From positions 1 through 54,518 of the forward strand of contig MAAY01000103.1 in assembly GCA_002162795.1 (NCBI GenBank): DNA of 54,518 nucleotides. The letters run 5' to 3'. Positions 8,104 to 15,411 of the stretch are shown piece after piece (within the stretch, counting starts at the first letter, position 1; each line of letters begins with the position of its first letter). The notes under the pieces were generated by a model. It worked only from the letters and a program-made list of their open reading frames with translations. It had not been told where the DNA came from and searched no databases. The translations under genes and the position numbers were made by a program. The stretch comes from Rhodobacterales bacterium 56_14_T64 (GTDB lineage Bacteria > Pseudomonadota > Alphaproteobacteria > Rhodobacterales > Rhodobacteraceae).

Positions 8104-8205
8104 ATCGCCTGCCTATCGCACCTCCGCCGACGGTCAAAGCATCAGTTGCGGGTGGCCAAGCCGCCGCCGTCTACATCCCAGATGCGCTGGTTACCCAGTT
8201 GATCC

Positions 8206-8325
8206 GATCCAGCTTATGCCGCAACCTTTACCGAAGCCCAGAACGCCGGTGTTGAAAGATTGAACTACACAACCAATATTTCACACCAAGAGATTACCCT
8301 GAGTTCAACGATTCCCGCTGCGTGA
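8206..8325 (+). pseudogene. sfsA: 3' remnant of sfsA (plus-strand copy)
   Basis: Frame 8206-8325 translates to 39 residues that match the SfsA C-terminus. DPAYAATFTEAQNAGVERL parallels DPAYARAFASAQTAGVERL of the intact protein, NYTTNISHQEIT parallels IYTTRISPEEIT, and both end at a stop after P-A. There is no start codon or continuous upstream frame, so it cannot be expressed. Its position 84 bases before map, on the same strand, suggests the ancestral order was sfsA then map. About 120 central residues are missing between this piece and the 5' remnant at 6500. Confidence 0.88.
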
Positions 8326-8409
8326 ACTGCATGGCGTCACAGCCTATGGCCCTTTGGCACCAATACCCTTACATAGCGGTTTAAGACTGCAGCGACGGAG
8401 CCCATCTTG

Positions 8410-9219
8410 ATGAGAAAAAACGATGGTCGGACGACCAAGGACGGCATTCGCATTTACCAACAAGCCGACTATGCCGGCATGCACGTGGCCGGGGAACTGG
8501 CGGCGCGTATTCTGGACGATATCGCGGCACATATCTTTGTTGGTCAAACCACCGGCGAAATCGACCGGCTGATTACCAAAATGGTCGAAGACGCTGGCGC
8601 CACCTCGGCCACCATCGGCTACAAGGGCTACCAGCACGCCAGCTGTATTTCGGTGAACCACGTGGTGTGCCACGGCATCCCCAGCGACAAAAAGCTGAAA
8701 GATGGCGATATCCTAAACATCGACGTCACAGTGATCGTCGACGGTTGGTTTGGCGACACTAGCCGGATGTACGTTGCGGGCAAGCTATCCCGCAAGGCTG
8801 AGCGCCTGATCCAGATCACCCACGACGCCCTGATGAAGGGGATCGAGGCGGTAAAACCCGGCAATACCTTTGGCGACATCGGCCATGCCATTCAGGTTTA
8901 CGCCGAAAGCCAGCGGATGAGCGTGGTACGCGATTTCTGCGGTCACGGGTTGGGCGAAGTCTTTCATGCGCCGCCAAACGTGCTGCACTATGGCCGCCCC
9001 GGCACTGGCGCGATGCTCGAGGAAGGCATGTTCTTCACCATCGAGCCGATGATCAACCTGGGCCGCCCCGAGACCAAGGTTCTGGCCGACGACTGGACCG
9101 CCGTGACACGCGACAAATCGCTGTCCGCCCAGTTTGAGCACTCAATCGGAGTGACCGCTGACGGGTTTGAGATCTTCACCCTGTCGCCCGGCGGTAAGTA
9201 CCACCCGACCTACGGCTAA
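8410..9219 (+). CDS. map: Type I methionine aminopeptidase
   Basis: A 269-residue MAP1 enzyme that removes the initiator methionine from new proteins in the cytosol. The pita-bread-fold metal ligands are visible: the Asp pair (GDILNIDVTVIVDGWFGDTSRM), the His in CGHGLGEVFH, and the two Glu (FFTIEPMINLG and SAQFEHSIGV). HASCISVNHVVCHGIP holds the substrate-site His. ATG 8410 has GGAG nine bases upstream; an in-frame TTG sits just before it. The gene follows the 3' remnant of the old sfsA, so its transcription may have changed when sfsA was broken. Confidence 0.95.
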   Translation: MRKNDGRTTKDGIRIYQQADYAGMHVAGELAARILDDIAAHIFVGQTTGEIDRLITKMVEDAGATSATIGYKGYQHASCISVNHVVCHGIPSDKKLKDGDILNIDVTVIVDGWFGDTSRMYVAGKLSRKAERLIQITHDALMKGIEAVKPGNTFGDIGHAIQVYAESQRMSVVRDFCGHGLGEVFHAPPNVLHYGRPGTGAMLEEGMFFTIEPMINLGRPETKVLADDWTAVTRDKSLSAQFEHSIGVTADGFEIFTLSPGGKYHPTYG

Positions 9220-9235
9220 TCTCGTACCTAATTTT

Positions 9236-9267
9236 CCATATCGCCCGGACAATCCCGAGCGATATGG
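9236..9267. terminator. Hairpin after map, possible terminator
   Basis: CCATATCGC (9236-9244) and GCGATATGG (9259-9267) form a perfect 9-bp stem with a 14-base loop, 17 bases after the map stop. There is no T-run, so termination is uncertain. Confidence 0.35.
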
Positions 9268-9356
9268 AGCAAACCGCCTTTCCCACCACCTGCCAAATAT
9301 TTGACGAGGCCCGTCAATGCCCTAAGCTGATCCCTGTTTTATAAGGGAGATTTGGT

Positions 9357-10031
9357 ATGAGTATAAAAACCGTCATAACAGTGATCGCGCTGCTTGGTGT
9401 GGCCCCCGTTGCGCAGTCGCAAGAGCCCAGCGTATCCTTCAATCTGTTCAGCTTTGAGGGCGCTTACCTCAATCGAATATTTCGGTTCGATGCGGACTAC
9501 AGCGCCAAATACAACATCCCGATCGAAGTGCCCTTTGCCCTGCAAATCCCAGTGCGCAACGATGTCGAGCTGATCGCCGATGGCCGCCCCAGCGGTGGTA
9601 TTGTCAAATTCACCTTCGCCACCAAAGATCCATCTGGGCGGAAATTCATCGAAAACTTCCATGTGGTTGATGCCAGCTTCCCCATCCCGCAGGGCAGCGA
9701 CGACCCGATGCCCATCCGGCTCAGAACCGCCGCCAAGGCTCTGACGGAATCGGCCTTTCCCTCAGCCGTCCAGGGTTTTGCAGACGCCAAAATCATCAGC
9801 ACCCGCGAAATTGCAGTCAACGGCATGCGCGCCGCCGAAGTGCTGGGCACCTACACCGATCCCTCCAATGGTCCGATGGTGTTGCAATTGGTGGCCATTC
9901 CCCACCCTGCCCGTGCCGAAAGTTATTTCATCCTGCACAATATCAGCCGCACTCTGGTCCCAATGAGCGGCCCCGAGCAACTGCCGGAAACGCTGGGCGG
10001 ACGGGTACTGGACAGTTTCACCTACGAATAG
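9357..10031 (+). CDS. Secreted protein of unknown function
   Basis: A 224-residue protein with a Sec signal peptide (about residues 1-21, ending AQS-Q). AAGGGAG precedes the ATG. The mature domain has no cysteines and no hydrophobic segments. It alternates beta-like stretches (FEVPFALQIPV-type) with a central FADAKIISTREIAVNGMRAAE segment, and ends NISRTLVPMSGPEQL...GGRVLDSFTYE. The pattern of a short exported domain with a VNGM/EVLGT strand is seen in proteobacterial periplasmic proteins without assigned roles; I cannot name a family. It stands alone between map and the convergent HAD gene. Confidence 0.65.
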   Translation: MSIKTVITVIALLGVAPVAQSQEPSVSFNLFSFEGAYLNRIFRFDADYSAKYNIPIEVPFALQIPVRNDVELIADGRPSGGIVKFTFATKDPSGRKFIENFHVVDASFPIPQGSDDPMPIRLRTAAKALTESAFPSAVQGFADAKIISTREIAVNGMRAAEVLGTYTDPSNGPMVLQLVAIPHPARAESYFILHNISRTLVPMSGPEQLPETLGGRVLDSFTYE

Positions 10032-10039
10032 CCGCGGTG

Positions 10040-10708
10040 TCAGCCAGACAGGCCAAGCAGTTCAGAAACCTGCGCCATAGAGGAAAAGACTTCGGCGCCC
10101 TGTTCGGCCAAACGTGCCCCGCCACCTTCGGGCGCATATCCCAGACAGCGCATCCCGGCACGTGACGCGGCCATAGCCCCTGTTGCACTGTCCTCAACCA
10201 CGACACAGTCCCGCGCCTGAACGTCAAAATGGCTAGCAGCGGCCAGAAACAACCCCGGATCGGGCTTGGCGACACCCAATGTGTGGGCCGAAAACATCGC
10301 GTTGGGATGGAAGCGTTCCCACAGATCGTTTTGCCCCAAAGTGATCCGCATTTTTTCTTCGCCACCATTCGATGCCACACAGCACGGAATGGCCTCTTGA
10401 TCCAATGTCGCCAATAGCGCGGGAATGCCCGCCACCAGCGGCACGCCTTTTTGCAGGGCTGCATATATTTCCTGATAGACGTCCTCGACCCAGGTTGGCG
10501 GCAGGTCAGCGCCCATATCCTGCGCCTTGCCCATCACTGCCTTCATCGTGCCACCCACAAAATGCGTCATGCAGTCTGACACTGTTAGCTGCAGACCAAA
10601 CTGTGCAAGGTTTTCCACCAGCACTAGGTTCGACACCACTTCGCTGTCTACCAGCACGCCATCACAGTCAAAGATCACCAGTTTGGGTGTCGGGTGGGTT
10701 TTAGGCAT
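10040..10708 (-). CDS. HAD-superfamily hydrolase, phosphoglycolate phosphatase-like
   Basis: A 222-residue subfamily IA HAD phosphatase. Motif I is FDCDGVLVDSE with the nucleophile and acid Asp, motif II is VASNGGEEKM, motif III Lys lies in GVAKPDPGLFL, and motif IV is VVVEDSATGAMAA. A helical cap lies between motifs I and II. This pattern fits the beta-phosphoglucomutase/phosphoglycolate phosphatase group. The sequence does not settle the substrate; many of these enzymes dephosphorylate several sugar phosphates. GGAG precedes the ATG. It is not overlapped by neighbours and probably has its own promoter. Confidence 0.87.
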   Translation of the reverse strand: MPKTHPTPKLVIFDCDGVLVDSEVVSNLVLVENLAQFGLQLTVSDCMTHFVGGTMKAVMGKAQDMGADLPPTWVEDVYQEIYAALQKGVPLVAGIPALLATLDQEAIPCCVASNGGEEKMRITLGQNDLWERFHPNAMFSAHTLGVAKPDPGLFLAAASHFDVQARDCVVVEDSATGAMAASRAGMRCLGYAPEGGGARLAEQGAEVFSSMAQVSELLGLSG

Positions 10709-10863
10709 GGGTCAGCTCCGGTTCCAATAATTAGGGGCAGCCCCATTTTGGGGCGATCTAATATATGCCCAACGCAAGACATGAATCAGTTTCAATGACA
10801 CAGGCATAGCCTGCAGGTGCCCAAGCTGCAAATTCACCCCGGCGAGCCTCCGCCCGGTTTGTT

Positions 10864-11424
10864 TCAGCCTGAAACGTCCCGCCACATCAAGGTAATATGA
10901 GTATCGCCATATTTACGACTGTCACGCAGCTGGTAGCCTTCAGGGGCGGCCATCGGAGTGTTTTCCTCCCAAACCACCAGGGCCTCGTCGTCAATCCAGC
11001 CCCCGGCCGCAGCCACATCCAAAGCCTTTTCACCCAAGCCTTTGCCATAGGGCGGATCCAGGAAAACCAGATCATACGGCGCATCCGGGTTGGCGGGTAA
11101 TTTCAACACATCCCGTTTGATCAGGCTGGTGTCATCCTTGCTGCGTGTGATGTCGATGTTCTTGCGGATCAGCCCCGTGGACACCCGCCCGTCGTCCACA
11201 AAAGTCACATAAGCCGCGCCGCGCGACAGCGCCTCAAGCCCCAGCGCACCAGTACCGGCAAACAGGTCCAGCACCCGCGCACCCGGGATCACTCCGGTGT
11301 TGTTCAAGACATTGAACAGACTCTCGCGCACCCGGTCGGTGGTGGGACGCAGATGAGCCCCTGCATCCCCTTTGCCAACAGCGGCCAAGGCCCGTCCGCG
11401 AAAGTCTCCGGCAATGATCCTCAC
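10864..11424 (-). CDS. rsmD: 16S rRNA (guanine(966)-N(2))-methyltransferase
   Basis: A protein of about 186 residues. RIIAGDFRGRAL opens it, LRPTTDRVRESLFNVL is the RsmD signature, VLDLFAGTGALGLEALSRGA is the SAM-binding loop, and DLVFLDPPYGKG is the catalytic D/NPPY motif. It methylates G966 of 16S rRNA during 30S assembly. I place the start at GTG 11424, which overlaps the TGA of the upstream FAD reductase (GTGA); longer frames would run far into that gene. Coupling of a ribosome-maturation enzyme to a redox enzyme is odd and may only reflect gene packing. Confidence 0.92.
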   Translation of the reverse strand: MRIIAGDFRGRALAAVGKGDAGAHLRPTTDRVRESLFNVLNNTGVIPGARVLDLFAGTGALGLEALSRGAAYVTFVDDGRVSTGLIRKNIDITRSKDDTSLIKRDVLKLPANPDAPYDLVFLDPPYGKGLGEKALDVAAAGGWIDDEALVVWEENTPMAAPEGYQLRDSRKYGDTHITLMWRDVSG

Positions 11425-12632
11425 GCTTTCAACAGCGATTTCAGATCGGTTTCTGGATCCGCCACAGCCTGCGCATTGCAAGTCTTGCCCGCATCAATCA
11501 ATCGCTTACCCACCATATAGGCCCGCGGATCATTCATCGCATCAACGGCCAGCAGTTGATCATCCTTGTAATACCAAAACGACACCGATGCCCCAGCACC
11601 GGGACGTGTCGCCACATGGGTATAGCCAGTATTCAGCCCGGCGATCTGCAATTTGACGTCATACTGATCTGACCAGAACCACGGCTTGGCTGTGTAATCC
11701 TTGCCCGCGTCCATGATGTTCTGCGCCACCACCTCGGCTTGATCGATGGCGTTGGGCACGCTTTCCAACCGAATGCGCCCGCCCTGATACGGAAACGAAG
11801 CACAATCTCCGGCAGCCCAGATGGATGGATCTGACGTGCGCCCCTGCGCATCTGTTTCAATGCCGTTGTTCAACGTCACCCCAGCCATTTCAGCCAGTTG
11901 CGTGGCCGGCGCAATACCAACGCCAACGACGACAAAATCCAGATCGACCTTGGACCCATCGCTCAGCACCGCACCGGTAACCTTGCCGTCCGAGCCAACC
12001 AGATGATCCAGCCCGACACCCTCGCGGATGTCGACGCCATGCGAGCCATGCAACGCGCGGAAATAATCAGATGTTTCAGGCGCGGCGACCCGTTGCAAAA
12101 TTCGATCCGCCATTTCGACCAGCACCACCTTAACGCCGCGTTTGGCACAAACCGCAGCCGCCTCAAGCCCGATATAGCCACCGCCAACGATCAGTGCCCG
12201 CGCGCCTTCGGTCACCGAAGGCGCCATAGCATTCACATCATTCAAGCCGCGCACCACAAACACACCGTCCAAATCACCACCAATAGCGGCCGGCAGGCGC
12301 CGTGGGTTTGATCCAGTGGTCAGCGCCAGATGATTATAAGAAATCACCTCATCCCCAATGCTGACAGTTTTTGCAGCTGCATCAATGGCAGTGACCGGCT
12401 GGCCGAGTTTCAGAGTGATGTTGTTATCGGCGTAAAAACTCTCGGGTCGCAGAAACAGTCGTTCCACCGCCATGTCGCCCAACAAATAGGCCTTGGACAG
12501 GGGCGGGCGTTGATAGGGCAACGCTGTTTCAGAGCCGATCAGCGTGATCTCGCCATCAAATCCGTCCTTGCGCAGCTTGGCCACCATTGAGGACCCCGCC
12601 TGCCCCGCTCCGATCACGACGATGTGGCTCAT
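11421..12632 (-). CDS. FAD-dependent ferredoxin/rubredoxin reductase-type oxidoreductase
   Basis: A 403-residue flavoprotein. VVIGAGQAGSSMVAKLR is the FAD-binding GxGxxG at residues about 4-20. RALIVGGGYIGLEAAAV is the NAD(P)H site near the middle, IWAAGDCASFPYQ closes the FAD domain, and a reductase C-terminal domain with WFWSDQYDVKLQIAGL follows. This layout is that of putidaredoxin/rhodocoxin reductases, which pass electrons from NADH to a [2Fe-2S] ferredoxin for P450s or dioxygenases. No ferredoxin or oxygenase gene is nearby. ATG 12632 is preferred, with AAGGG upstream, over a much longer open frame. It is divergent from the peroxiredoxin gene. Confidence 0.88.
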   Translation of the reverse strand: MSHIVVIGAGQAGSSMVAKLRKDGFDGEITLIGSETALPYQRPPLSKAYLLGDMAVERLFLRPESFYADNNITLKLGQPVTAIDAAAKTVSIGDEVISYNHLALTTGSNPRRLPAAIGGDLDGVFVVRGLNDVNAMAPSVTEGARALIVGGGYIGLEAAAVCAKRGVKVVLVEMADRILQRVAAPETSDYFRALHGSHGVDIREGVGLDHLVGSDGKVTGAVLSDGSKVDLDFVVVGVGIAPATQLAEMAGVTLNNGIETDAQGRTSDPSIWAAGDCASFPYQGGRIRLESVPNAIDQAEVVAQNIMDAGKDYTAKPWFWSDQYDVKLQIAGLNTGYTHVATRPGAGASVSFWYYKDDQLLAVDAMNDPRAYMVGKRLIDAGKTCNAQAVADPETDLKSLLKA

Positions 12633-12726
12633 ATTGCCCTTGCCTCCCAGCACAGTTGCAGTCAATTCTTTGCCGGACCCTATATGCGGGCTGAACCAAA
12701 ACGCAATTAGAAGTGACGAGGTAAAG

Positions 12727-13215
12727 ATGATTTCAGTTGGTGAAAAACTGCCAAAGGCAAATTTGGTGCAGATGGGGCCCGCTGGCCCCGAGCCCATTTC
12801 CATCGCCGACCTGACCAAGGGCCGCAAAGTCGCGATCTTTGCCGTTCCCGGTGCATATACTCCAACCTGCAGCTCGGCGCATGTGCCCAGCTTTATCCGC
12901 ACCAAGGATCAGTTTGCGGCCAAGGGCGTCGATGACATCATCTGCGTCTCCGTCAACGACCCCTTTGTCATGGCCGCATGGGGCAAAGAAACCGGCGCAA
13001 CGCAGGCAGGGATCACCATGCTGGCCGATGCTGAATGCAGCCTGACCGAAGCCATCGGAATGCGCTTTGACGCCGCCCCGGCTGGCCTGATTTCCCGGTC
13101 CCTACGCTATGCGATGCTGGTTGAAGACGGCGAAGTGAAGATCCTGCAAATGGAACAAGGCCCCGGAGTTTGCGAACTGACAGCTGGCGAAGGCTTGCTA
13201 GAGGCAATGGGCTAA
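12727..13215 (+). CDS. Peroxiredoxin, Prx5/AhpC-TSA type
   Basis: A 162-residue peroxiredoxin of the Prx5 group. The peroxidatic cysteine is C48 in PGAYTPTCSSAHVPSF, which has the PxxxTxxC active-site loop. Downstream, VSVNDPFVMAAWGKE and a C-terminal LQMEQGPGVCELT region are typical; that second cysteine, near residue 150, may be the resolving one. It reduces H2O2 and organic peroxides with glutathione, glutaredoxin or thioredoxin. The gene diverges from an NAD(P)H-dependent flavoprotein over 94 bases, and shared redox control is possible. ATG 12727 gives the family's usual N-terminus (MISVGEKLP). Confidence 0.92.
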   Translation: MISVGEKLPKANLVQMGPAGPEPISIADLTKGRKVAIFAVPGAYTPTCSSAHVPSFIRTKDQFAAKGVDDIICVSVNDPFVMAAWGKETGATQAGITMLADAECSLTEAIGMRFDAAPAGLISRSLRYAMLVEDGEVKILQMEQGPGVCELTAGEGLLEAMG

Positions 13216-13228
13216 CGCCCCAAAACCC

Positions 13229-13254
13229 AAAGCCCCGGAGCAATCCGGGGCTTT
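13229..13254. terminator. Bidirectional terminator between peroxiredoxin and phhB
   Basis: AAAGCCCCGGA (13229-13239) and TCCGGGGCTTT (13244-13254) form an 11-bp perfect stem closed by a GCAA tetraloop. It lies between two convergent genes, with short T-runs on either side. Confidence 0.85.
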
Positions 13255-13259
13255 ACTCT

Positions 13260-13553
13260 TCAGACCAGACTATCCAGTTTGCGCGCCAATTTGGCATCCT
13301 GAGTGCTGACCCCGCCTACGTCATGAGTGGTCAACACCACCGTCACCTTATTGTAGACATTGCTCCACTCAGGGTGATGGTTCCACTTTTCGGCCCAAAT
13401 CGCGGCCCGTGTCATCCAGCCGAATGCCTCAACAAAGCTATTGAACTTAAAGGTCTTCACAATCGCATCACGCTCATCCATCTGGGCCCAGCCGGTCTGG
13501 AACAGTGGGTCCAATAACGGCCCACGAGTTGCGTCTGACAGTTTCTCGGTCAT
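13260..13553 (-). CDS. phhB: 4a-hydroxytetrahydrobiopterin dehydratase (pterin-4a-carbinolamine dehydratase)
   Basis: A 97-residue protein of standard DCoH length. The diagnostic [24 protein letters not shown] stretch includes the catalytic His pair and the later His, and [17 protein letters not shown] fits the dimer helix. It dehydrates the carbinolamine made by aromatic amino acid hydroxylases so that the pterin can be recycled. No phenylalanine hydroxylase gene is in the window. Its ATG overlaps the stop of the upstream acyltransferase-like gene by four bases. Confidence 0.92.
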   Translation of the reverse strand: MTEKLSDATRGPLLDPLFQTGWAQMDERDAIVKTFKFNSFVEAFGWMTRAAIWAEKWNHHPEWSNVYNKVTVVLTTHDVGGVSTQDAKLARKLDSLV

Positions 13554-14737
13554 TGCTGTTCCTCCACCTCTAGCTTTTTGAACGGGCCATAGTCGGTCAG
13601 AATTTCAATCTCTTCCTCGATTGCGGCACGTTCCGCGTCCAGATACCTGGCAACCGCATCAGCAAAGCCGGGATCACCCAGCCAATGCAAGGAATGTGTT
13701 TGCGTCGGCAGATATCCGCGTGCCAGCTTGTGCTCCCCCTGCGCGCCAGCCTCGACCCGTGCCAATCCCATGGTGATCGCCAGATCCATAGCCTGATAAT
13801 AGCACAGTTCGAAATGCAGACAGGGGTGATGTTCGGTGCAGCCCCAATAGCGGCCATAAAGCGTGTCACGGCCAATGAAATTTAAAGCGCCCGCCACATA
13901 GCGCCCATCACGGCGCGCGAGAATCAGCGCCATGTCATCGGCCATTGTGTCCTGAGCAATATCAAAGAAGGCGCGCGACAAATAAGGCGATCCCCATTTG
14001 CGCGCCCCGGTGTCCTGATAGAACTCCCAGAATGCATCCCAGTGTTCGGGCCGCAGATTTTCCCCCGTAAACAACTCGATTTCGCCGCCAAAGCCTTGCG
14101 CCTGCGCGCGTTCCTTGCGGATATTCTTGCGTTTGCGGGAGGAAAGGCTGGCAAGGAAACCGTCAAAATCGTCGTAATCCTGATTGAGCCAGTGAAATTG
14201 CTGCGTCAGTCGCGGCATCAACCCCATCTGCTCACCCGCCTTCGCCTCCTCCTCAGTGCAGAACGTGACATGAAGTGACGAGATCTCGTTATTGGCCGCC
14301 AATTGCACCGCGCCCTGCACCAGTGCTGAATGGCCTACGCCCTCAAATCCCGGCCGCACCAGAAACCGCCGACCGGTTGCTGGCGTAAACGGCACAGCCA
14401 TCTGCAACTTGGGATAATAGCGCCCGCCAGCTTGCTCATAGGCATGCGCCCAATTGTGATCAAAGATATACTCGCCCTGGCTGTGCGACTTGGCATACAT
14501 CGGCGCGCAGGCAATCAACTGGCCGTCCCGGTAAGCGGTTAGATATTGCGGCTGCCAGCCCGTTCCGCGCCCCACCGATCCGCTGTCTTCTAGCGCGCTC
14601 AGAAAACGATGGGTGGTAAAGGGATCATTCGGACGCCCACCATCCAGCGCCTCGGGACAGGCGCAGGCATCCCAGTCATCGGCGGGGATCTGCGTCAATG
14701 AACCCAGTAGTTGTATTTCGATTTGCGCCTGATCCAT
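13550..14737 (-). CDS. FemAB/GNAT-like acyltransferase (DUF482 family)
   Basis: A 395-residue protein of the group once called DUF482, a FemAB-like double-GNAT fold. Visible markers are [19 protein letters not shown], the aromatic [19 protein letters not shown] segment, [15 protein letters not shown] and [23 protein letters not shown]. The last motifs ([23 protein letters not shown]) are highly conserved in proteobacteria. The fold suggests transfer of an aminoacyl or acyl group, perhaps in cell-envelope building, but no substrate is known for this branch. It is cotranscribed with phhB by a four-base overlap. Confidence 0.85.
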   Translation of the reverse strand: MDQAQIEIQLLGSLTQIPADDWDACACPEALDGGRPNDPFTTHRFLSALEDSGSVGRGTGWQPQYLTAYRDGQLIACAPMYAKSHSQGEYIFDHNWAHAYEQAGGRYYPKLQMAVPFTPATGRRFLVRPGFEGVGHSALVQGAVQLAANNEISSLHVTFCTEEEAKAGEQMGLMPRLTQQFHWLNQDYDDFDGFLASLSSRKRKNIRKERAQAQGFGGEIELFTGENLRPEHWDAFWEFYQDTGARKWGSPYLSRAFFDIAQDTMADDMALILARRDGRYVAGALNFIGRDTLYGRYWGCTEHHPCLHFELCYYQAMDLAITMGLARVEAGAQGEHKLARGYLPTQTHSLHWLGDPGFADAVARYLDAERAAIEEEIEILTDYGPFKKLEVEEQQ

Positions 14738-14811
14738 GGTCTCTCCCTGCCTCAGCAGTATTTGGGCAGAGGTGACCTACAATCAACCCGGTAGCGGTGA
14801 AAGGTGACAGT

Positions 14812-14847
14812 CAATCGTCATATCGTGGTTTCACGATGTGACGATTG
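14812..14847. other. Long near-perfect hairpin between ridA and the acyltransferase gene
   Basis: CAATCGTCA plus ATCGTG on the left pair with CACGAT plus TGACGATTG on the right, a 16-bp stem with one T-G pair and a GTTT loop. It lies just after the ridA stop, reading on the minus strand. It has no T-run in either direction, so it may be a dyad operator for the gene starting at 14737, a processing site, or a factor-dependent end of the secretion operon. Confidence 0.55.
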
Positions 14848-14868
14848 TTCAGGCAGGTAGAACCAGTG

Positions 14869-15327
14869 TCACTTGATCTGGAATACACCGTCGATCTCGA
14901 CAGCCACACCTAGCGGCAACGATGGCGAGCTAACTGCTGAACGCGCGTGTCGACCAGCATCACCAAGTGCCGCAACCAGAAAATCAGACGCCCCGTTGAC
15001 TACCATAGGCTGCTGCGTGAAATCATCGGTGGAATTGACAAACGCGCCCAGCTTTACAACCCGGACCAACCGGTCAAGATCACCGCCGCAGGCTGCCTTG
15101 ACCTGAGCCAACAACGAAATGGCACAGGTTTTCGCCGCCGCAGCGCCTGCCTCGACGTCCATATCCGCGCCCAATGTGCCAGTGATCAGCCCATTGCCAT
15201 CAGCCGAGATCTGACCCGAGACATAGACCATGTCGCCAGCCACAACATAAGGCACATAGTTGGCCGCCGGTGCCGGAGCATCAGGCAGGGTGACACCCAG
15301 TTCATTCAGTTTCGCCTCAAAGCCCAT
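14869..15327 (-). CDS. RidA family protein
   Basis: A 152-residue member of the YjgF/YER057c/UK114 family. The N-terminal APAANYVPYVVAGDMVYVSGQ strand, a central AAKTCAISLLAQVKAACG helix and the closing GRHARSAVSSPSLPLGVAVEIDGVF with the conserved Arg are present. The conserved Arg in RidA proper hydrolyses reactive enamine/imine intermediates from PLP enzymes. The length and sequence place it in one of the longer subgroups, whose substrate may differ. It lies 84 bases after the HlyD-type adaptor gene on the same strand. Confidence 0.88.
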   Translation of the reverse strand: MGFEAKLNELGVTLPDAPAPAANYVPYVVAGDMVYVSGQISADGNGLITGTLGADMDVEAGAAAAKTCAISLLAQVKAACGGDLDRLVRVVKLGAFVNSTDDFTQQPMVVNGASDFLVAALGDAGRHARSAVSSPSLPLGVAVEIDGVFQIK

Positions 15328-15411
15328 GACATCAATCCTCCAAGAAGTGTTTCGCCGGGGACGCTAACCGGGAAGCACAACAGCGGAAAGAGCAAAAGCG
15401 AAAGCCAGTGA

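Larger units (their letters stand above)
6704..8205. other. Segment interrupting the plus-strand sfsA
   Basis: These roughly 1.5 kb separate the two sfsA remnants. They hold a 256-base A+T-rich stretch with no gene (6704-6959), a small secreted-protein gene (6960-7325), an intact sfsA in reverse orientation (8103-7402), and about 100 bases (8104-8205) whose last part may be degraded sfsA. No terminal inverted repeats, target duplication or transposase is visible, so this is not a simple insertion sequence. Edges are approximate, set where similarity to SfsA is lost. Confidence 0.6.

Noticed and set aside
6704-8205. Insertion sequence or transposon splitting sfsA
   Set aside because: There is no transposase, no terminal inverted repeat and no flanking target duplication. 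Because the segment itself holds an sfsA homologue, recombination is the better explanation.
11899-12632. Longer start for the FAD reductase reaching 12905
   Set aside because: The extra 91 codons have no family match and would overlap the peroxiredoxin promoter and first codons. ATG 12632 begins exactly at the dinucleotide-binding motif.
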